Source of the DNA: Chitinophaga sp. Ak27 | Lineage (GTDB): Bacteria; Bacteroidota; Bacteroidia; Chitinophagales; Chitinophagaceae | Assembly: GCF_012726295.1 (NCBI RefSeq) | Contig: NZ_JABAOB010000001.1 | Span: forward strand, 744,001 to 808,000 | Direction of reading: 5' to 3' | Length of the DNA stretch: 64,000 nt | In this document: positions 17,942 through 26,606 of the stretch, piece after piece | Layout: each line of letters starts with the position of its first letter | Position numbering within the stretch: the stretch's first letter is position 1 | Program-made: the position numbers and the translations under genes | The notes under the pieces: generated by a model | The model's database searches: none | Seen by the model: the letters and a program-made list of their open reading frames with translations, nothing else | Told to the model about the DNA's origin: nothing

Positions 17942-18352
17942 ACAGGTATTTTTATAATGTGGAATAAATGCTTTTAGTTTTTATTCTCATTATTTTAAAA
18001 TTATCTAGTAACCTACTCTGCAAATATTGTTGCTATTAGAATCAATAAAGCATTAGTAAATCCAGTTAAGCGTTACTAACTTAGTTTTAGTGCAGAATTT
18101 AGAAAACCCTTAAATACAAGCAACTTGATAATCATTATGTAACTGTCAGCTAACTAAACCTCAGTTCACAGATAGTTTTGCAGGTGTGAGCCGTATGTTT
18201 GTGAGCCTGTAATGCCCCCTATGCAATAAGGATGGCTATCTTATACGCCAGCCTTGAGCAAATCAATACTCCCAATTAAATAAACTATCGCGGTACGTTT
18301 GAAATAAAATCTCACACAATTATACTCTTACCAACAATTTAAACTAAAAACA
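17942..18352. other. AT-rich leader region of the peptide cassette
   Basis: 411 bp without a supported gene. It is AT-rich and contains a candidate -7 box just upstream of the first mini-protein gene (listed separately). A T-rich stretch at 17945-18000 and scattered short repeats of TTAGTAA/GTTACTAA type near 18045-18090 may be regulatory, but nothing specific can be assigned. Confidence 0.4.
18294..18301 (+). promoter_or_regulatory. Candidate -7 promoter element of the mini-protein operon
   Basis: TACGTTTG matches TAnnTTTG and lies 51 bp upstream of the first mini-protein ATG. No TTTG box is seen at the expected 19-21 bp distance, so only the -7 half is supported. Confidence 0.35.
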
Positions 18353-18541
18353 ATGTTAATGAAAAAGTTAAAGTGGTCGATTATCCCGGTTCTGGCGGTG
18401 CTGCTGCTATCCTCCTTCACGGGAGATGATGAAAGCAACCCTTATGGCACTTGTGACAAATCTAATCAGAACCCCTGCAAAATTACCAAGTACGACGGAA
18501 CGGTTATAACCAACTCCACTGGTGCCTGGATTGCTCCCTGA
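18353..18541 (+). CDS. Secreted two-cysteine mini-protein 1
   Basis: 62 residues: a Sec-type signal (about 1-22, MLMKKLKWSIIPVLAVLLLS), a conserved junction S-F-T-G-D-D-E and a mature part of about 38 residues with CDKSNQNPC followed by KYDGTVITNSTG. It shares with the next two genes the pattern C-D-x6-C, a Gly 5-6 residues later and an [S/A]-T-G near the end. The two cysteines seven residues apart could form a small disulfide loop after export. Each of the three genes has ACAATG at its start, which favours the first ATG here (18353) over the one at 18359. First gene of the cassette; function unknown. It lacks the NVEALA motif and any double-glycine leader. Confidence 0.8.
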   Translation: MLMKKLKWSIIPVLAVLLLSSFTGDDESNPYGTCDKSNQNPCKITKYDGTVITNSTGAWIAP

Positions 18542-18607
18542 CAATTTCCTGGTGACAGGGCAAAGCATTATTCTTAACCCTTATTATCATTAAAAATTTA
18601 ATCTACA

Positions 18608-18799
18608 ATGAAAAAAATTGCATTGTTATTTAGCGCTGTTTTTGTTTCGGCGCTGCTCTTCTCGTTTACAGATGGCGACGAAGGTGGTGGTAAAGTTGGA
18701 TACTACTGCGACCAAAGCACATCTACCGCCTGCACCTTTGAAAATACCACAGGAGGTTACACTGTTTATTCAACAGGATTATTGAAAAGATTTCTGTAA
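18608..18799 (+). CDS. Secreted two-cysteine mini-protein 2
   Basis: 63 residues. Signal sequence MKKIALLFSAVFVSALLFSF, then the junction F-T-D-G-D-E shared with its neighbours, then GYYCDQSTSTACTFENTTGG and YSTG, ending KRFL. The C-D-x6-C spacing and S-T-G motif align with genes 1 and 3 without gaps in the Cys loop, while the remaining residues differ widely, as expected for tandem paralogues under diversification. It begins 66 bp after gene 1 and its start is preceded by CTACA. The protein is small, polar and rich in Thr/Ser, which could be O-glycosylation sites for the ligase-type enzyme at the end of the operon (inference). Confidence 0.8.
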   Translation: MKKIALLFSAVFVSALLFSFTDGDEGGGKVGYYCDQSTSTACTFENTTGGYTVYSTGLLKRFL

Positions 18800-18837
18800 C
18801 ATAATTTCAATACATTTCATCCTTAAAATAAAAAACA

Positions 18838-19023
18838 ATGAAAAAACTTATCCTATCCTGCGCGGCTGTAGCATTGGCACTGAGTCTTTCCTCCTTTGCC
18901 GATGGTGATGAACATGGCACCCGAACAACCTGTGATGCTCTCAACAGCCAAAGCTGCATCGTAATATTTCAGGATGGCACAAAGGTAAATGCAACCGGAT
19001 ATGCTACAATCATCACTCAATAA
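18838..19023 (+). CDS. Secreted two-cysteine mini-protein 3
   Basis: 61 residues. Signal sequence MKKLILSCAAVALALSLSSF, then the junction F-A-D-G-D-E-H, then TTCDALNSQSCIVIFQDG, ending with an ATG (Ala-Thr-Gly) motif before the C terminus. Same C-D-x6-C loop as genes 1 and 2. It begins 38 bp after gene 2 and is followed by a 166-bp gap with a hairpin, so the three mini-proteins may form the highly expressed head of a longer transcript. No homologous domain name is assigned with confidence; short exported Bacteroidota families such as DUF6520 have a similar architecture. Confidence 0.8.
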   Translation: MKKLILSCAAVALALSLSSFADGDEHGTRTTCDALNSQSCIVIFQDGTKVNATGYATIITQ

Positions 19024-19087
19024 CCAGGCTACTTCATACGAGAGAGTAGTCAACATCAGATAGTTATTACAAATACCATTCAAACCC

Positions 19088-19138
19088 AGGAGCCTGTTTG
19101 GGAGTTCAAAAACATACTGAAAATCCTGGCAGGCTCCT
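19088..19138 (+). terminator. Intercistronic hairpin after the mini-protein genes
   Basis: AGGAGCCTG (19088-19096) pairs with CAGGCTCCT (19130-19138) across a 33-nt loop, with no strong T run after it. A 12-nt direct repeat AAATCCTGGCAG (19121 and 19163) overlaps the right arm. It could be a processing or partial termination site separating high-level peptide expression from the downstream genes. Confidence 0.35.
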
Positions 19139-19189
19139 TATATATTCCATTACTGCCCAGGCAAATCCTGGCAGATTCATATTAATTCT

Positions 19190-20299
19190 ATGCGGAAGAT
19201 TAAAAAAATATATACTTCTTTAGCGACCTGCGGATGCGCGGTGATACTGCTCCTCTCTGCATGCAGTAATTACGACAATAATGCCTCGTATCGTGGAACT
19301 GTACACGTAAAATTCAAAAGCGAAAAGTATAATTACAGCTGGGATTTCACAAGAGATTATACCGACACACTGATTGTTTCAAAAAGAAAAATCTTTTCGG
19401 AGGGAAACACATCCTCCGTTAAATACTTGAACAATGATACCCTTTCCGTCCAGGACTATAGGAATGGAAAAATCTGTTTCCTGGACTCCAGCCTCAATAC
19501 CATTCTTACATTCAGCGGCGGCACCCATGCGAAAGAAATCATGAATTATGACTATACGGTCGGCAATCTGCGGGTATATGATTTCACCACCAGAACACCG
19601 AAGGTGTTTAAACTGGAAAATGCCAGCACACAATCTTTCAGCCTGTTGAGATCATATAATATCCCAGATAATTCGGGCGTATATAGAGTTGGCTTTCTGC
19701 AAGGAAACAATATCATTTATGCTTATCCCAACCGGCAGTTTAGTGACCTATCCTTTATCGTTAGAACTGACAAGGACAGCACTAATGACATACTCGGCCT
19801 CACGCAACTGCTAGGCAGCAATAAAAAGATAAACGCTCCGGAGATGTCGTTCGACGGAGATTTCGTTACTCATCCCACTTCAAAATATATGGTGTATGCC
19901 TGCAAATTCGGCGGCTACTACTTTGTATTTGATACAAATACCGGCCAATATAAATACTTCGCACAAACAATTGATAAAACTCCAGCACCTGTTGCTTCCT
20001 ACATTAAAATAACGCCGGATGTCAAACACCTGGAGAATCAGCCCAATATCATGTTCTTCCCTGGGGCTGCAGTATACAACAATATGCTTTTTATACTCAA
20101 TAATATATCTGAGCATAAAGATAACAGTATTGATATGTACAACCTCGATTCCAAGGGTGCCTATGCAGGATCAGTATCACTGCCGAATGCAGATGGGCAC
20201 AGGCCAATCAGCATAGCTGTTACGGGAAATGAAATAGCTGCACTATATGAATCTAATATCCTGGTCACCTACATCAGAAAAAGCTACAATGAAAAATAA
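19190..20299 (+). CDS. Lipoprotein with TolB-like six-bladed beta-propeller
   Basis: 369 residues. A signal peptide with lipobox LLSAC (Cys near residue 25) makes this an outer- or inner-membrane lipoprotein. The rest is a series of beta-rich repeats (IFSEGNTSSVKYLNNDTLSV, KICFLDSSLNTILTF, VGNLRVYDFTTRTPKVF, YYFVFDTNTGQYKYFAQ) resembling the TolB-like/BF3164 lipoprotein propellers found beside short exported proteins in Bacteroidota. No catalytic motif is visible, so a binding or scaffold role is likely. Its last 11 bp overlap the start of the MauE-like gene. Confidence 0.65.
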   Translation: MRKIKKIYTSLATCGCAVILLLSACSNYDNNASYRGTVHVKFKSEKYNYSWDFTRDYTDTLIVSKRKIFSEGNTSSVKYLNNDTLSVQDYRNGKICFLDSSLNTILTFSGGTHAKEIMNYDYTVGNLRVYDFTTRTPKVFKLENASTQSFSLLRSYNIPDNSGVYRVGFLQGNNIIYAYPNRQFSDLSFIVRTDKDSTNDILGLTQLLGSNKKINAPEMSFDGDFVTHPTSKYMVYACKFGGYYFVFDTNTGQYKYFAQTIDKTPAPVASYIKITPDVKHLENQPNIMFFPGAAVYNNMLFILNNISEHKDNSIDMYNLDSKGAYAGSVSLPNADGHRPISIAVTGNEIAALYESNILVTYIRKSYNEK

Positions 20300-20714
20300 G
20301 TACAGCAATGGAGGAAATATGATCCTCGCAACGGCGCTGGCTTACCTGGCCATCACCCATTTCAGGCACCTGAACGCCTTTATGTTCAAACTTGGCATGA
20401 GTCATCTGTTTACCCCCACAATTGTGGGCATCTTGGCATATGCCCTCCCGCTGCTGAATGTTCTGTCATTAATACTGGTTGTGATGATTGGAAACCGCAT
20501 GACATATTTACTGGCCGCGCTGATATTTCTGCTCTATACGACCTACAATATTTACCTGCTGATATCCACCGGTAGTGAATGCGGATGTGCAAATGTATTA
20601 TTCAACATCGATCTACGGATTCAGGCGGTTACATTCCTGGTATTATCTGCTATTTCAGCTTTCATGGGTTTAACATACGCAAAAAACAGGAAAACAGTAT
20701 CGCAGCATATTTAG
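20289..20714 (+). CDS. MauE/DoxX-like redox-associated membrane protein
   Basis: About 141 residues, four membrane helices (approximately 10-28, 35-62, 68-88 and 112-133). After the third helix is SGSECGC-like TGSECGCANVLF, matching the periplasm-facing C-G-C motif of MauE/DoxX-type proteins, which support disulfide chemistry of exported partners. I chose the ATG at 20289, which overlaps the preceding stop (ATGAAAAATAA); an in-frame ATG at 20247 would lie inside the lipoprotein gene. In this operon the obvious partners are the two-cysteine mini-proteins. No thioredoxin-like TlpA protein is encoded nearby, so the electron route is open. Confidence 0.7.
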   Translation: MKNKYSNGGNMILATALAYLAITHFRHLNAFMFKLGMSHLFTPTIVGILAYALPLLNVLSLILVVMIGNRMTYLLAALIFLLYTTYNIYLLISTGSECGCANVLFNIDLRIQAVTFLVLSAISAFMGLTYAKNRKTVSQHI

Positions 20715-20733
20715 CATACGATTAATTGAGATT

Positions 20734-21963
20734 ATGAAAATATTTCTTACAGCAACAATGCTGCTCCTTTTAATTTGCCGGATGTCCTTTTCACAGGAGA
20801 TTCAGAAGATCCGTATCGACCCATCCTCGGCATACGGCGGTACAGCATCTGAATACTTTTCCAAGATCGAATACATACCATTGGAGTCAACGAAGGAGAG
20901 CCTTTTCGGAGACGTAACGCAGTTAATTATCACTGACAGTAGTATCATCATCTACGACTGGGATACAAGATCGACCCTCTTCTTTACCCCCGGAGGAAAA
21001 TACATCACGAGGATCAGAGGAAAGGAAAATATGTATTCTAATATCAATTACGAACAAGCCAGTCACCGGGTTACCGTATCTACCTATAATCCATATACCT
21101 ACAATGTTGAGTTAAAGTACTATTCATCGACGGGACAGCCTCTAAAGATCAAACCCCTTACGCTTAAATCAATGGAAGAAAGGAACATGCTACCTTTAGG
21201 AGACGGATACTACGTAACCACCAGAAACTGTTTGATACGCCCGGGAAAAACACCGGTGGACAGTACCGTGGGACTGGTGGAAATATACAAAAACAATCAA
21301 CTGCACAAGTCCATGCTTCCCTGCAATCAGCAGAAAGACATGTCGTTTTGTACACTGATGGGTTGGCTGCGACTTGGGAAAGTAGTACAGAACAACTCTG
21401 TATACGTTTCTACTCCATTACGGCATGAGGTATACAAAGTGAGCCGGGATACCGCCGTCAAAATGTTTCAATTTGTTTTTCCGGGCAATAGAAGTTTTTC
21501 GGGACAGATACTCGACTCCCATGACAAAACCCTCCTGAATAACATCCGCGACCAAATCTCCAACGACATAACAAAGGTGATGGACGTTAGTAATATTTTC
21601 TTCAACAAGAATCTCTTGTTTTTCAAAATCAATACCAGGGTATACATCTCTAAAGCAGGAACAGACAATACCAGTATTTACAATTTCATATATGATACAA
21701 CATCCGGACGCCTGTCGGCACTGGAAAGAATCACCGCCGATGCTTCCAATTTCTTCTTGCCACTGTTCGATTACCGTGTCAGTGTTTTTGGGCTGGAATA
21801 CTACAATGAGAACTTTTACAGCAGTATTTCCTCGTTGAAAATGTTTACAGAAAGAGATAAGACAGCCGACCGGCATCCTGTTTATCCGAAAAACCTGGAA
21901 GAATATTTCAAAACGCAGGACAGGAAAAGCAACCCGGTTATTGTAAAAATGAAATTGAAGTAA
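20734..21963 (+). CDS. Exported six-bladed beta-propeller protein
   Basis: 409 residues with a Sec signal (MKIFLTATMLLLLICRMSFS). After QEIQKIRIDPSSAYGG and KIEYIPLESTKESLFGDV it has propeller-like repeats (LIITDSSIIIYDWDTRSTLF, HEVYKVSRDTAVKMFQF). The block E-Y-I-P-L-E-[ST] followed by G-x-V-x-x-[LI] is characteristic of the Bacteroidota '6-bladed beta-propeller' family. It has no lipobox, unlike the propeller two genes earlier, so it is probably soluble in the periplasm. It starts 19 bp after the MauE-like gene. A role in binding the secreted mini-proteins or the SusD-like protein is possible but not shown. Confidence 0.7.
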   Translation: MKIFLTATMLLLLICRMSFSQEIQKIRIDPSSAYGGTASEYFSKIEYIPLESTKESLFGDVTQLIITDSSIIIYDWDTRSTLFFTPGGKYITRIRGKENMYSNINYEQASHRVTVSTYNPYTYNVELKYYSSTGQPLKIKPLTLKSMEERNMLPLGDGYYVTTRNCLIRPGKTPVDSTVGLVEIYKNNQLHKSMLPCNQQKDMSFCTLMGWLRLGKVVQNNSVYVSTPLRHEVYKVSRDTAVKMFQFVFPGNRSFSGQILDSHDKTLLNNIRDQISNDITKVMDVSNIFFNKNLLFFKINTRVYISKAGTDNTSIYNFIYDTTSGRLSALERITADASNFFLPLFDYRVSVFGLEYYNENFYSSISSLKMFTERDKTADRHPVYPKNLEEYFKTQDRKSNPVIVKMKLK

Positions 21964-22039
21964 TAACAATAATATGATCAGTGCCGTATGCTCATTCAAA
22001 AAGGTATAAATACTGGCAGAACAACTTTGAAGCAGGGAC

Positions 22040-24901
22040 ATGACAAATAATTCGTTCGCGGTACTCCATGCCAAAGCCAGTAGCATAATATTGTGTATCA
22101 TGCTACTGGCGTCCGGTTTGTATGCACAAGACAGCACCGGAATAGTGAAAGGAAAGGTAAAAGACTCCAGCTACAATTTTGTACTCAGTAATGCAACTAT
22201 AGCGGTTTACAGACTGAAAGACAGTTCCTTACTGCAGTTTTGTATCCCTAACAATTTTGGTGAATTCTCTTTACCCAAACTCCCTCTTCGTGATACCCTC
22301 AGCATACAGATTACGCATGTGGGATATACCACGTACGAGAAAACATTTGTTATCCGACCTGATAAAAATCCGCTCAATCTGGATTGGATATATCTCCATC
22401 AGTCGTCAAAAAACATCGGGGAAGTAGTGATTACCGCGGTTGCACCCGTGAGCATGAATGGGGATACCCTGGAGTTTAATCCCCGTGCCTTTAAGACGGA
22501 AGCGAACGCTACTGCTGAGGACCTGATGCGGCGCCTGCCGGGGTTCACCATCTGGGGCGATGGGGACATTACATTTAATGGGAAGAAGATTACCGCCTTA
22601 TATGTGGACGGCAAGCCTTTCATGGCAGGTAACGACATAACAGTAGCCAGTCAGAATTTACCGAAAGAAACACTTGACAAAGTGCAGGTGTACCAGCAGC
22701 GGGATGAGAAAAATCCCCTGGATTCCACATTAATGGCTAACCTGAAACTAAAGGATGATAAAAAAACTGGTTACTTCGGCAAACTAAGTGCAAGTTACGG
22801 AACAACCCAACGATACGCCGCAGATGGTATGATTAGCGGGTTCAATAAGAAGATGCAGATTAGTGCAGTTGGCGCTGCAAATAACGTCAACAAAATAGCC
22901 AGCAGTACGGATGGATTGATCCATAATAATTCCTACAAAGGTGAAGGCAACAATATAGACTACCAGCCTAATTTCACCATGGCAGGACTGAACAGACCAG
23001 TAACTGCAGGACTAAAATTCCAATACGATTTCTTACCCGACGTGCAATATCAACGGAGCGAGCGACTGAATACAGATTATTTCATAGATCATAACAATAC
23101 GCTGATAGAAGGAAACACCATTACGAAAACGCTACTCAAGCCGGACAGTATACTGATCAGGCAATCAGATAACTCTCGCACAAACATTTACACCAATCAG
23201 AAATTTGCTGCAAAATATCAAAAAGATACCAGGAACTACGCGCTCACCATCGAGGCGCAGGGCACCATCGCATCCAGCCATTCGATAAATAAAAGCGACG
23301 ACGAACAGAAAAGAGAAGATGCCGGTATACTAAGCAATAGCACCTCCTCGGAGGAAAACCGCCTGCTTTCAAAAAATTCAACTTTTTCAACGGAATTTAC
23401 AAGGAGAAACGATGGCGGTGGTATTGCTCTTACCAAGCCGAAAAGGGTGCCTACCGGCTTTACTATCCGCTATACTTTCGGCATTGCGGACAATGAAGGC
23501 AGTGGCAGTAACCGTTCGTTGTTTATTGCAACACCATTGTCCGGACAGGCAGTGCAGAAAGCTTATGACCGAATCTATGGAAAACGGAACAGTGAACTTA
23601 AAAATCATACTGTATATGTGCAATATCCTTACCTAAAGCAATTGATTTTCGGTAAAGGAAGATTGGGAGATATTGATCTGAAAATTGGCGGGACCGGCGA
23701 TTTCAGGGATAATCGCTATACTAACGAGGCATCTGACCTGGATACGTTGAACAAAGCCTACGTACAGAACAGTTATCTTACCGGCTGGCGGCGAGAAAAC
23801 ATCAGCAACCTTCAGCCTGAGCTCGTAGTATCCAGACTGTTTTTCAAGGGGCTTACCAACAGGTACAATAAATATGTAACTATCAACCTCATTGCCAGAA
23901 GTCAGTACTATTCATTGCGCGATAACGCCACACAGGTCATTCAGAACCTGCAATACCACTATAACTACTTTATACCTCAGGCATCCGTTACCTATAATAA
24001 CCACCAATATGGAAACTACCAGGCCACCTATGATTTCAGATTTGAAACCAATGTAGTTTATCCGCTGGTGAATCAGATGGCACCACTTATTGACAGTACC
24101 AATTTATGGCTCCTGCCACAGGCCAATCCTGGTATTCGGCCAGAGTACAATAAACGGTATGCCATCAGCTATACCTTTGAAAGCAGGAGGCACAAAAACC
24201 CATACAGTTTTTCGATAAGTGCCGATTATACGCAAACTGATAATAAAATGGCAGACAGCAGTTTCTATGACAATACCGGCAGAACCCTTATTTACACTGT
24301 AAATGTAAAGGGGGGGCACTACTGGCATACCACTGCTGGCTATAAGAAGGCATATAGTCCTAATACCTACAATACATTTGAGTTTACTACATGGTACAAT
24401 ATTAACAGGTATGATAATCCGATGTATATTAATAAAGCAGCGGATATATCAACAAGCATCGCACACAGCATAGATGTACAGTTGGGATATGCCTACAGGG
24501 ATATCATTGCCTTTAAGCTGCAACAGGGCCTATCCTACTACAACAGTATTCAGCGCAGCAGCAATGATGCTGCTTTCTGCAGTAACAACCTGTTTACCCG
24601 TATCAGCGGCACATTGCGACTCCCACAGTCTCTCAGCTGGAGCAGTAATATCACCTATAACCGAAGTACTGCCAACAGACTGCCCGCTGTGAACTACACT
24701 ATATGGAATGCAAGCCTTGCTTATCGGTTTCTGCCGGCGAAACAGGGAGAAGTTAAGTTATCCGCCCTGGACCTGCTCCGTCAAAACAAAGGCGTGATCA
24801 ACACAGGCGACAAGAACATGCAGACCTTTGGGTATAATAATGTGCTACAGCAATATTTTATGCTCAGCTTTTCATACTACCCCAGGAAATTCGGAAAATA
24901 A
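22040..24901 (+). CDS. Outer-membrane beta-barrel protein (SusC/TonB receptor-like, OMP_b-brl_3 type)
   Basis: 953 residues. Signal peptide ending about residue 30 (LLASGLYAQ), a carboxypeptidase-regulatory-like beta-sandwich (about 33-115), a plug-like domain (about 125-230: GEVVITAVAPVSMNGDTLEF, AEDLMRRLPGFTI, LYVDGKPFMAG) and a long beta-barrel to a C-terminal aromatic-rich strand (FMLSFSYYPRKFGK). It is of the compact OMP barrel class rather than a full SusC, but is followed 38 bp later by a SusD-like gene. It may import or export a polypeptide or glycopeptide. It has no N-terminal STN domain, so control by the FecI/FecR route is not expected. Confidence 0.8.
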   Translation: MTNNSFAVLHAKASSIILCIMLLASGLYAQDSTGIVKGKVKDSSYNFVLSNATIAVYRLKDSSLLQFCIPNNFGEFSLPKLPLRDTLSIQITHVGYTTYEKTFVIRPDKNPLNLDWIYLHQSSKNIGEVVITAVAPVSMNGDTLEFNPRAFKTEANATAEDLMRRLPGFTIWGDGDITFNGKKITALYVDGKPFMAGNDITVASQNLPKETLDKVQVYQQRDEKNPLDSTLMANLKLKDDKKTGYFGKLSASYGTTQRYAADGMISGFNKKMQISAVGAANNVNKIASSTDGLIHNNSYKGEGNNIDYQPNFTMAGLNRPVTAGLKFQYDFLPDVQYQRSERLNTDYFIDHNNTLIEGNTITKTLLKPDSILIRQSDNSRTNIYTNQKFAAKYQKDTRNYALTIEAQGTIASSHSINKSDDEQKREDAGILSNSTSSEENRLLSKNSTFSTEFTRRNDGGGIALTKPKRVPTGFTIRYTFGIADNEGSGSNRSLFIATPLSGQAVQKAYDRIYGKRNSELKNHTVYVQYPYLKQLIFGKGRLGDIDLKIGGTGDFRDNRYTNEASDLDTLNKAYVQNSYLTGWRRENISNLQPELVVSRLFFKGLTNRYNKYVTINLIARSQYYSLRDNATQVIQNLQYHYNYFIPQASVTYNNHQYGNYQATYDFRFETNVVYPLVNQMAPLIDSTNLWLLPQANPGIRPEYNKRYAISYTFESRRHKNPYSFSISADYTQTDNKMADSSFYDNTGRTLIYTVNVKGGHYWHTTAGYKKAYSPNTYNTFEFTTWYNINRYDNPMYINKAADISTSIAHSIDVQLGYAYRDIIAFKLQQGLSYYNSIQRSSNDAAFCSNNLFTRISGTLRLPQSLSWSSNITYNRSTANRLPAVNYTIWNASLAYRFLPAKQGEVKLSALDLLRQNKGVINTGDKNMQTFGYNNVLQQYFMLSFSYYPRKFGK

Positions 24902-24939
24902 CTCCCCTTGGAGTTTTTCGGAGACTAACAATTGATACA

Positions 24940-26601
24940 ATGATTACAAGATACATAATTGTTTTACTGGCCGGTTTTTACGCTACTAATCTGACTGCGT
25001 GCCGCACGACTGGCAACAGACCTTCCAGCGTGTTCAACAGGGATTCTATCGCATTAATGACAAGTGATAGCGCTTTGGTGGAAACACGTATAGAAGATAG
25101 TTATGAGAAGATATTAGTCCCTCTGTACTACGATGCATGCACAACGGACGAGCGTACGGATAATTTTTATAATCCGGTACCTATTAATCGAAACGATAAA
25201 TGGTACATAAATGAATACTATCAATTGGACAAGATAGGGATGTGCCGGAGGATGCAAAACATCATAGCAGAGAATGTCTCTACTGGCAACATTAATCGGA
25301 ATCGCTGGGAGGCCGAGTGTCTATTCCTGGAGAATATGGTTTATTATTATTGGGTACAGCGATTTGGAACCTTAAACCTGGATACCCAGGTGGCAGACAG
25401 CATTTTTATCCCCAATCCCAGGCAGGACGCGCTCGCTACCACTTACCGTTTTATCATCCACAATTTTCAACGCTGTGCTACTGAATTGCCTGATTCTTGC
25501 AGCAAACAGCGGGCGTCAAAATTTGCGGCGTTGGCCATGCTAACACGGGTAGCTTTGCAGGCTGCTGCATATGTGCCAACCGAAAGGCAAGCATATTTAA
25601 ATCTGGTAATGAAATCGGCCAAAGCAGTTCTTCAAAACAAGGCGTATAGGATAGACCCTGACTATAAAGAACTCTTTAATAATTCCGCGAAGGCACTTTT
25701 CAGCAACGAGGTGATTCTTGGCATATATAAATCCAGGACCAGCACCACATTTCAGCAAACGCTCATGCAGGATTTAGTGATAAACCAGTCCAACGAAAAA
25801 ATGAAACCCGGTTATGGCCCTCCCTTGCAGGAAAGTTTCGACGGCTGGTCCAAGCGGTACCCCACCCAAGACCTGACAGATGCCTACCTGGTAATTGACA
25901 ACGACGGCTTGGCAAAACAATGGCGTGAAAGCGCTGCCTACCGCGGATATGAACCAGGAAAAAGTTATATTTCCAGCACTATTTACGCACATCGGGATAA
26001 ACGATTTTATGCCAGTATCGTATACGATTCCTCCGCTTATTTTAGCAGTACAGCATTTATAAGAGATAGCGGAAACTTCAGTATTAACGCCAGGATGGAT
26101 GGCAACCTGTTATCACCTACAGGATACTATGTACGGAAATTTCTGTACGAAACGAAGAAAGTCTGGTACATAGATGGAACGGACCATTATTTTCCTGTTT
26201 TACGTTTGGGAGAAATTTGGCTAAACTATGCGGAGGCATTGCTACTGAGCAACGACAAAGATGCGATCGCTGCAATCAATAGTACTCGCACCCATCATGG
26301 CGGGCTACCTCCGCTTAACGGCAACACCTCCCTTCCACTCCTGTGGAATGCATATAAAACGGAAAGGCGTGTGGAACTGTTTTTTGAAAATGACCGTTAC
26401 TGGTCGCTCCTGCGTTGGGCCAGGCTTAACAACCAGGCTACTGTACAAGAATTGCGCAACCCAGTTGAAGCCATACATATTTCAGCCGATGGCAAAAGCT
26501 TTGAAATCACCGGTATACTGCCCCCCGTAAACAGGAATGATTTCGCCTTTACCAGTCAATTGCTGCTTCCATTACCTCCCAATCCCGTTAATCGAAAATA
26601 G
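24940..26601 (+). CDS. RagB/SusD-family lipoprotein
   Basis: 553 residues. The signal peptide ends in lipobox NLTAC (Cys near residue 21). The C-terminal half has SusD features: VWYIDGTDHYFPVLRLGEIW, LNYAEALLLSNDKDAIAAIN and KTERRVELFFENDRYWSLLR. SusD proteins cap a partner barrel as a lid; the partner here is the barrel protein just upstream. It is divergent from typical glycan-binding members, in line with a peptide or glycopeptide ligand (inference). The downstream transglutaminase-like gene starts 5 bp after its stop. Confidence 0.82.
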   Translation: MITRYIIVLLAGFYATNLTACRTTGNRPSSVFNRDSIALMTSDSALVETRIEDSYEKILVPLYYDACTTDERTDNFYNPVPINRNDKWYINEYYQLDKIGMCRRMQNIIAENVSTGNINRNRWEAECLFLENMVYYYWVQRFGTLNLDTQVADSIFIPNPRQDALATTYRFIIHNFQRCATELPDSCSKQRASKFAALAMLTRVALQAAAYVPTERQAYLNLVMKSAKAVLQNKAYRIDPDYKELFNNSAKALFSNEVILGIYKSRTSTTFQQTLMQDLVINQSNEKMKPGYGPPLQESFDGWSKRYPTQDLTDAYLVIDNDGLAKQWRESAAYRGYEPGKSYISSTIYAHRDKRFYASIVYDSSAYFSSTAFIRDSGNFSINARMDGNLLSPTGYYVRKFLYETKKVWYIDGTDHYFPVLRLGEIWLNYAEALLLSNDKDAIAAINSTRTHHGGLPPLNGNTSLPLLWNAYKTERRVELFFENDRYWSLLRWARLNNQATVQELRNPVEAIHISADGKSFEITGILPPVNRNDFAFTSQLLLPLPPNPVNRK

Positions 26602-26606
26602 TACGT

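Noticed and set aside
18353..19023. Mini-proteins as NVEALA-type or double-glycine-leader bacteriocin precursors
   Set aside because: They have ordinary Sec-type signals, lack the NVEALA motif and a GG cleavage site, and no peptidase-containing ABC transporter is encoded in the window.
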